This document shows positions 24,285-29,000 of a stretch of 29,000 nucleotides of DNA, piece after piece. Numbering within the stretch: position 1 is the first letter of the stretch; each line of letters opens with the position of its first letter. The stretch lies in NCBI GenBank assembly GCA_964461835.1, contig CAYWVO010000042.1, forward strand, positions 1 through 29,000, read 5' to 3'. Made by a program: the position numbers and the translations under genes. The notes under the pieces were generated by a model that saw only the letters and a list, made by a program, of their open reading frames with translations, made no database searches and was not told the DNA's origin. The DNA is from CAYWVO01 sp964461835. Lineage in GTDB: Bacteria; Zixibacteria; MSB-5A5; WJJR01; JAJRUJ01.

Positions 24285-24290
24285 ATTATA
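24285..24290 (-). promoter_or_regulatory. Perfect -10 element next to the patatin start codon
   Basis: TATAAT on the minus strand ends 14 nt before the first ATG of the patatin gene. A start about 7 nt downstream of the box would leave a leader of only a few bases and no Shine-Dalgarno site. The nearest -35-like TTGACT is 21 nt upstream, too far for a standard promoter. Confidence 0.35.
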
Positions 24291-24393
24291 CGCTTCTGGG
24301 ACAGTCAGGGTAGTCAAATCTGACCAATTATCATGATGATTCTGTTGATAAATGCGCTTGCTCCTCAGACCATCCTGGTGTAGGCTGCAGGCC

Positions 24394-25212
24394 ATGACCG
24401 CATCTCCGCAGGCATGGGCGAGCCTCTCGCAGGCAATGACGCGCAAGATTCGACGCCTGCACTCAGCTAGAGGACGGGAAAAACTCGGACTGTTGATGGC
24501 CGAGGGTATCCGGGTGTTGGCTGCCGCGTTAGCTGCTAAGTGGCCAGTCGAGGCGGTAGTAGTCGAGGATAGTGCGGAAATGCAGGCTGAGGTATCTGAA
24601 CTCCTCGCGGCACATGACATCACTGATCCGGGATTATACAAGTGTTCGCCCCGTGAATTCGAGCACCTGACCGCAACGGTTGAACCCGCCGGGGTTATCT
24701 CGGTGTTGCGTCGTGGTGTTCCTCAGCCTCTTGATTATCAACAGCTTCCCCGGCAATCCGTTATTCTGGACAATCTCCGCGATCCGGGCAATGTCGGTGC
24801 GGTGTTGCGCAGCGCGGCGGCGTTCCGTGCCGAGAGCGCATTGCTCTCCCGGGGAACCGTCGACGGGTTTAATCCCAAGGTGGTGCGGGCTGCCGCGGGC
24901 GCCCATTTCATGCTGCCGTTGCACGAACACTGCGCGGTCGAATCTTTAGCACAGAACCTGCGCGATCAACAGGTAACGATCTTTGTTGCCGATCCGCACG
25001 ATGGCGAGGATATTCGGACCGTAGAGTCTCCGAATCGATGGGCCCTGGTGATCGGGGGTGAAACCGAGGGATTCAGCCCGGTCTGGCGGGAATGCGGCGC
25101 TCGCGCACTACGCATTCCGCTGGCACCGGCGGTTGAATCACTAAATGCAGCAGTGGCCGCGGGAATTCTTTTGTATATTTTGGGGAGGCGACCGAACCAG
25201 GAAGGCGAATAA
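24394..25212 (+). CDS. TrmH/SpoU-family RNA 2'-O-methyltransferase
   Basis: About 272 residues in the SPOUT family, close to RlmB and other TrmH-type enzymes that methylate ribose 2'-OH in rRNA or tRNA using SAM. The N-terminal substrate-binding domain starts near KIRRLHSARGREKLGLLMAEG. The knotted catalytic domain shows motif 1 LRDPGNVGAVLRSA, motif 2 LVIGGETEGFS and motif 3 IPLAPAVESLNAAVAAGILL. The RNA target is not deducible. The ATG at 24394 was chosen over 24352 and 24436; none has a strong ribosome site. It is followed 43 nt later by the DUF4097-like gene on the same strand. Confidence 0.9.
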   Translation: MTASPQAWASLSQAMTRKIRRLHSARGREKLGLLMAEGIRVLAAALAAKWPVEAVVVEDSAEMQAEVSELLAAHDITDPGLYKCSPREFEHLTATVEPAGVISVLRRGVPQPLDYQQLPRQSVILDNLRDPGNVGAVLRSAAAFRAESALLSRGTVDGFNPKVVRAAAGAHFMLPLHEHCAVESLAQNLRDQQVTIFVADPHDGEDIRTVESPNRWALVIGGETEGFSPVWRECGARALRIPLAPAVESLNAAVAAGILLYILGRRPNQEGE

Positions 25213-25254
25213 CGCAGCGCGCAACCCGGTCACCGTCTGACCGTACGATAAACC

Positions 25255-26469
25255 ATGTTGAAGAAACTCTCTGATATGACTCTTGTAGGCCGGATTCCGC
25301 AGCCCCGCCTTGCGGAAGAAGAGACCCGATTTAGGCTCAATGAGCCGCAGGTGTCGGGTTTCTCGGCATACTTCGCATTCCTCGGAACCCGACCTACACG
25401 GCTTAGTGCAATACTTCTCTGTGCGGCATTATTGATTGTGATGCCGGCGGTCATCGCTGGGGCGGATGACCGCCAGCGACTTTCGTCCACGTTTCTCTCG
25501 CATGTCTCGGCAGAAAGTATCCGCGTCATTGAATTCGACTCCCCGCAGAACTTGAGTGGCTTGTTTCGGCTGCGCACTGATGTCGATGAGCGTGAAATCG
25601 TCATTGAGGTCTCCGAGAATGTCTATAACATTCCGCCGGGACCGCAAGCCGATCGAATCCTCAAATCGATCACAGTCTCGACAGAGGTCTCCGACAAGAA
25701 ACTGAGAATTATCATTGAAACGCCTTACAATGCGGAATGGATGGGTTCACAGATCGGTGTCCGGGCCGAGTTGAACGTTTCGGCGCCACCGGATTTGATT
25801 TTTCAGTCGACCTCGGAAAGTTTCGATTTCGAATTGACCGGCCCGCTCAAAACGGCGAGGATTTCCAGCAAATACGGGAAACTATTCGCCGAGAAGATCA
25901 CTGAATCCGCCGACCTTCGCAGCGAATACGGCGAGGTAACAGTCCGCGACGCCGCTGGAGAAATTGAAGTCCGCAGCCATTATGGGACAATCAAAATCGA
26001 GGACGTTACCGTTGCCGGTGAACCGCTGTGGGTATCGTCGGAACGGGGCGAGGTTGAATTAACCCGCATTGGCGGTCCGGTCAAGATCGACCTGGAAAAT
26101 TCGCCGCTGGCCATGACGGAATGGCAGGTAACCGGCGGCACCTCACGCATTAGTAGCGATAACTCCTCAATTGATATCGGAATAGCGGTCTGGAAAAATC
26201 CCACGGTCTCAATCGAGGCGTTGACCGGTGATGTTTTTGTTTCCACTCCGAAGGAGTTCTCCGGACAACTGCGGCTGAATCTGGGCAGAGAACAGGTGGG
26301 GAAAATTCATGTCCGAGATATGCTGGTCAAAGCCACGCACCTGGATTTGCGGACACTGGAAGGAATTGTCGGTGACGCTAAAGGTTTGTTGGAGGTGTCG
26401 ATAGAAGAATATGGAGACATTATTCTCCAGGGGAGCCATCCGCGGCCGACGGCGGCGGGCGACAAGTGA
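25255..26469 (+). CDS. DUF4097-like exported beta-repeat protein
   Basis: Up to 404 residues. A hydrophobic signal segment (RLSAILLCAALLIVMPAVIAGA) appears only after about 48 residues. The mature part is a parallel beta-type repeat as in DUF4097 putative adhesin-like proteins: ISSKYGKLFAEKI, LRSEYGEVTVRDA, VRSHYGTIKIEDV, VSSERGEVELTRI. The function is unknown, presumably periplasmic or cell surface. The unusual N-terminal 45 residues are encoded by a palindromic element (25284-25398). The true start could be the ATG at 25255 or a GTG at 25351 inside the element, which would give a 40-residue signal sequence. Neither has a clear ribosome site. Confidence 0.75.
   Translation: MLKKLSDMTLVGRIPQPRLAEEETRFRLNEPQVSGFSAYFAFLGTRPTRLSAILLCAALLIVMPAVIAGADDRQRLSSTFLSHVSAESIRVIEFDSPQNLSGLFRLRTDVDEREIVIEVSENVYNIPPGPQADRILKSITVSTEVSDKKLRIIIETPYNAEWMGSQIGVRAELNVSAPPDLIFQSTSESFDFELTGPLKTARISSKYGKLFAEKITESADLRSEYGEVTVRDAAGEIEVRSHYGTIKIEDVTVAGEPLWVSSERGEVELTRIGGPVKIDLENSPLAMTEWQVTGGTSRISSDNSSIDIGIAVWKNPTVSIEALTGDVFVSTPKEFSGQLRLNLGREQVGKIHVRDMLVKATHLDLRTLEGIVGDAKGLLEVSIEEYGDIILQGSHPRPTAAGDK
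25284..25398. repeat. MITE-like palindromic element within the 5' end of the DUF4097-like gene
   Basis: A 115-bp segment with imperfect 15-bp terminal inverted repeats (TGTAGGCCGGATTCC, and TGTAGGTCGGGTTCC read on the other strand). It contains internal hairpins TTCCGCA/TGCGGAA (25295-25317) and ACCCGA/TCGGGT (25324-25359), the latter enclosing GGCTC-AAT-GAGCC (25334-25346). There is no obvious target-site duplication. Only one copy is seen in this window. It is unrelated to the 130-bp repeat. Confidence 0.7.
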
Positions 26470-26500
26470 TGGATCGAATCACGGGCAGGGAGGCCTGAAA

Positions 26501-27439
26501 ATGCGTCTGGCGAAACTGATTGTGTTCTGTTCCGCCGTTTTTTTGTTGGCGACCGCGTGCGCACACGCGCAGCGATACCCGGACCGTCGGGTACTGATTC
26601 CCTATCAAAGCGCTGCCGGAACGGACAACCTTTGGGCGCTGCGCTATAACCCCGGTGGCTTGGCGGTGGATGATTCCTGGAGAATTTACTTTGCGCATAC
26701 CTATAGTGACTCAGATCTGGCCGGCAACAGCCTGGTATATCTCGGCTGGCGCAACCTGGGGCTGGGGATGGAATGGTTGGGCACCGGGAACAATGTCGAT
26801 GGCCGTCAACACACCATCGCCTGGGGGGAACAAATCCGGCAGAAAATTTATATCGGCACCTCCTATCGGTGGGTAAGCTCTGACGATCCCCGCGAGAACA
26901 AAGCGCATTTCTGGACCCACAGCTTGATGATCCGGCCGGGGGAACATCTCTCGCTCGCGGTGCGGGTCGATAATTTCAATCACATGCGCTACGAGGGTCA
27001 ACGCACCGACGCCTTATGGACCTATTCCGCCGGCTTGAATTTCGCCGACGGGAAATTCCTGCTCGGGGCGGATTTTACCCAGGCCTCCGGACAGCGGCTG
27101 GATGACGGCGCCTACCGACTGACCGCGGCCATTGAACCGGTCGAGGGACTAGTCGTGTACGGTGATTACGGCGACCGGGCAATTAACCTCAACGACGTCG
27201 CCGGGGAGGATCACCAGTTCGGCATCGGCGTACAATTGAACCTGACCACGTTCATGCTATCGACCTACAATGCCTTCAACAGCGATGGCGAATTTTTCCG
27301 GGGCACCGGGACGATGGGATCGTTTGACAGCCGTCGGCGCACCAAGGTCCGGCCGCGACACAGTATCGCCGATTTCAGATTAACCGGTGACTACCCGGAT
27401 CAACAGCCGGATCGTTTTTTTTTCGGCCCCGCCCGCTGA
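26501..27439 (+). CDS. Zero-frame product: signal peptide plus outer-membrane-like N-terminal domain of split SppA
   Basis: 312 residues with a clear signal peptide (MRLAKLIVFCSAVFLLATACAHA). A domain of alternating beta strands follows (NPGGLAV, WRIYFAHTYSDSD, LGLGMEWLGTG, LSLAVRVDNFNHM), resembling the outer-membrane-protein-like region that precedes the protease in the long SppA proteins of myxobacteria and some FCB lineages. That resemblance is from memory, not a search. GGGAGG lies 7 nt before the ATG. The frame stops at 27437-27439, just after a nine-T run. Reading shifted by -1 there continues straight into SppA, so this is probably the first part of one gene, or its short product. Confidence 0.75.
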   Translation: MRLAKLIVFCSAVFLLATACAHAQRYPDRRVLIPYQSAAGTDNLWALRYNPGGLAVDDSWRIYFAHTYSDSDLAGNSLVYLGWRNLGLGMEWLGTGNNVDGRQHTIAWGEQIRQKIYIGTSYRWVSSDDPRENKAHFWTHSLMIRPGEHLSLAVRVDNFNHMRYEGQRTDALWTYSAGLNFADGKFLLGADFTQASGQRLDDGAYRLTAAIEPVEGLVVYGDYGDRAINLNDVAGEDHQFGIGVQLNLTTFMLSTYNAFNSDGEFFRGTGTMGSFDSRRRTKVRPRHSIADFRLTGDYPDQQPDRFFFGPAR

Positions 27440-27473
27440 CGCACTATGATTTACTGACAGCAGTACAGCGGGC
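27415..27473 (+). promoter_or_regulatory. Putative -1 programmed frameshift element
   Basis: Nine T (27415-27423) contain an in-phase T TTT TTT slippery heptamer (27415-27421). Seven nt after the T-run, GCCCGCTG (27431-27438) pairs perfectly with CAGCGGGC (27466-27473), an 8-bp stem with a 27-nt loop. The zero-frame TGA (27437-27439) lies at the top of the 5' arm. This arrangement matches known -1 frameshift signals. RNA-polymerase slippage on T9 would also restore the frame. Confidence 0.55.
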
Positions 27474-28941
27474 CGCGTCCGATCCCACGATCGATGGCCT
27501 CGTTCTCCGCCTTGGCACACTGAGCACCGGCTGGGCGCGCCGGCAGGAATTGCGCAACCACCTCCAATCGTTCCAGGCCCGCGGCAAACCGATTGTCGCG
27601 TACTTCACCGATCAGCCCACAGATGCCGATTATTATGTGGCCGCTGTTGCGGACTGGATCGTGTGCCCACCGGTGTCACTGGTGGATGTTAATGGCTTGG
27701 TGTCGGAGGCCACGTTCTATACCCGCCTTATGGATAAGATCGGTGTGGGTTTTGACTACCAGCGAGTCGGCAAATACAAGAGCGCGGTGGAACCATACTC
27801 GCGCACCGAGATGTCTGATCCCGCCCGCGAGGCGCGGCAGGCGGTGCTGGACGATATCTACGAAGAGCTGGTTGTGGGAATCGCCGATGGCCGCGGACTT
27901 TCTCGCGATAGTGTGAAGCAAATAATCGAGGGTGGGCCGTACGCCTCCATTGAGGCACAAGACGCCGGCCTGGTCGACCAGATTGCCTACGAAGACGAAC
28001 TGGATGACATAATAAGCGAACACATTAGTGAGAACGCCGGACGTGTCGGAGTGCGCTCGCTGGCCGAACGGCAGTACCGCCGCTATCGTTGGGGCCCGCA
28101 ACCGGAAATTGTGGTAATTACCGGGGAAGGGTCAATTATGGACGGCTACAACCGGACCTCCCCGATCTTTGGTCAGGTGCTGGGGGCACAGACAATGGTG
28201 CAGGCATTGCGGGCAGCGACCGACGACCCGGCGATTAAGGCCATTGTATTACGGTTGAATTCCCCCGGGGGATCGAGTATCGCGTCGGATAAGATCTGGC
28301 GCGCGGTCACCCAGGCTCGTGAGCAGAAACCGGTGGTGGTCTCGATGTCGGACGTGGCCGCCTCCGGCGGGTATTATATCGCGGCTCCCGCGGATACGAT
28401 CCTGGCCTCACCAACTACGGTTACCGGGTCAATCGGCGTCTTCTATGGTAAAGTGCATCTGGAAAAGCTCTACGACAAAATTGGCATCGACAAAGAGGTG
28501 TTGCTGCACGGTAGTCATGCCGATATGTATTCGTTGTATCAACCGTTTTCCGAGGAAGAGCGAGCGATTTTAGGTGAACAGGTGAACATGATGTATGACC
28601 GCTTTGTCGATATCGTCGCCGAGGGGCGTGACCAAACACCAGGGCAGGTCGATGAGATCGCACAGGGCCGCGTGTGGACCGGCAAGGCTGCACGAGAGAA
28701 CGGCTTGATCGATTCGTATGGCGGGTTGCCGGAAGCGATAGGTGCCGCAATTGCCATGGCCAACGTTGACCCGGAGGATGTCAAGATCAGCGTGTATCCG
28801 AAAGCCGAAACGACCTGGCTACCACACTTTACCATTCCCTCGCTCCCCGGCATTCTGGGACTGGTTTCTGATCCGGATGTTGCAGAGCTCACTACACCGC
28901 GCATGTGGTATTTGCTTCCCTGGCAATGGATTATTGAATAA
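27424..28941 (+). CDS. sppA: SppA-type signal peptide peptidase (S49), reached by a -1 shift
   Basis: About 505 residues after the shift site. It holds two tandem S49 domains, as in E. coli-type (67K) SppA. The first runs from YDLLTAVQRAASDP and carries the catalytic Lys in GKYKSAVEP (codon 27778-27780). The second has RLNSPGGSS and the nucleophile Ser in VAASGGYY (codon 28363-28365). SppA degrades cleaved signal peptides in the membrane. No ATG, GTG or TTG occurs in this frame before 27550, although conserved sequence begins near 27445, so an independent full-length start is unlikely. Joined to the upstream frame it makes about 813 residues. A truncated start at the TTG at 27550 would lose conserved residues. 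Confidence 0.85.
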   Translation, partial: RPRPLTHYDLLTAVQRAASDPTIDGLVLRLGTLSTGWARRQELRNHLQSFQARGKPIVAYFTDQPTDADYYVAAVADWIVCPPVSLVDVNGLVSEATFYTRLMDKIGVGFDYQRVGKYKSAVEPYSRTEMSDPAREARQAVLDDIYEELVVGIADGRGLSRDSVKQIIEGGPYASIEAQDAGLVDQIAYEDELDDIISEHISENAGRVGVRSLAERQYRRYRWGPQPEIVVITGEGSIMDGYNRTSPIFGQVLGAQTMVQALRAATDDPAIKAIVLRLNSPGGSSIASDKIWRAVTQAREQKPVVVSMSDVAASGGYYIAAPADTILASPTTVTGSIGVFYGKVHLEKLYDKIGIDKEVLLHGSHADMYSLYQPFSEEERAILGEQVNMMYDRFVDIVAEGRDQTPGQVDEIAQGRVWTGKAARENGLIDSYGGLPEAIGAAIAMANVDPEDVKISVYPKAETTWLPHFTIPSLPGILGLVSDPDVAELTTPRMWYLLPWQWIIE

Positions 28942-28992
28942 TGGTGTTAGGTGAAACTGCCTGCTTTTAGTTGTAAAAACTTAATTCCCCGC

Positions 28993-28998
28993 TTGACA
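28993..28998 (+). promoter_or_regulatory. -35-like hexamer at the window edge
   Basis: TTGACA, 52 nt after the sppA stop. The -10 would fall outside the window, so this is only a hint of a promoter for the next gene. Confidence 0.25.
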
Positions 28999-29000
28999 CC

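Overview
This is a bacterial chromosomal segment from a Gram-negative (diderm) organism. It carries core genes (dnaA, dnaN, aspS, nadA, phoH, pgpH, ybeY, an SpoU-type methyltransferase), a lipoprotein, an O-antigen-ligase-like protein, and a patatin fused to an outer-membrane barrel. Gene order and protein styles (a barrel-type patatin, a DUF4097-like protein, an SppA with an extra N-terminal outer-membrane-like part) suggest an uncultured member of the FCB superphylum or a neighbouring candidate phylum. That placement is an inference. There is no phage, plasmid, transposase or CRISPR array.

Layout. 1-335 is non-coding and holds the first copy of a 130-bp structured repeat. 336-1618 (minus) is yigZ then a PAP2 phosphatase. 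1806-4472 (plus) holds a lipoprotein, an IscU/NifU-like scaffold and nadA. 4602-7458 holds two convergent envelope-polysaccharide membrane proteins. 7459-10880 is the dnaA-dnaN locus, with DnaA boxes on both sides of dnaA. 10933-12452 holds an orphan DNA methyltransferase (minus), the second 130-bp repeat copy in inverted orientation, and a tRNA-Met(CAU) with its own promoter. 12490-20302 (minus) is SprT-like, an FmdB zinc ribbon, and then a tight operon read aspS > phoH > pgpH > ybeY > corC-like, with tandem promoters in front of aspS. 20503-21400 (minus) is a DUF3467 gene, a doubtful antitoxin ORF and a RelE/ParE-like toxin. 21593-24271 (minus) is the patatin-barrel protein. 24394-28941 (plus) is a TrmH/SpoU methyltransferase, a DUF4097-like exported protein whose 5' end contains a 115-bp MITE-like element, and a split sppA.

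Most notable signal. The sppA-type gene is split into two frames at a run of nine T. The zero frame reads through an in-phase T TTT TTT heptamer, followed by a 7-nt spacer and a perfect 8-bp GC-rich stem, with the zero-frame stop inside the structure. A -1 shift there joins a signal peptide plus outer-membrane-like domain (about 305 residues) to a complete SppA serine protease, giving about 813 residues. This has the layout of a programmed -1 frameshift site. A genuine mutation or a homopolymer sequencing error must be excluded. The second notable signal is the pair of 130-bp repeats, which differ at one position in their 118-bp core and flank the dnaA-dnaN region in inverted orientation.
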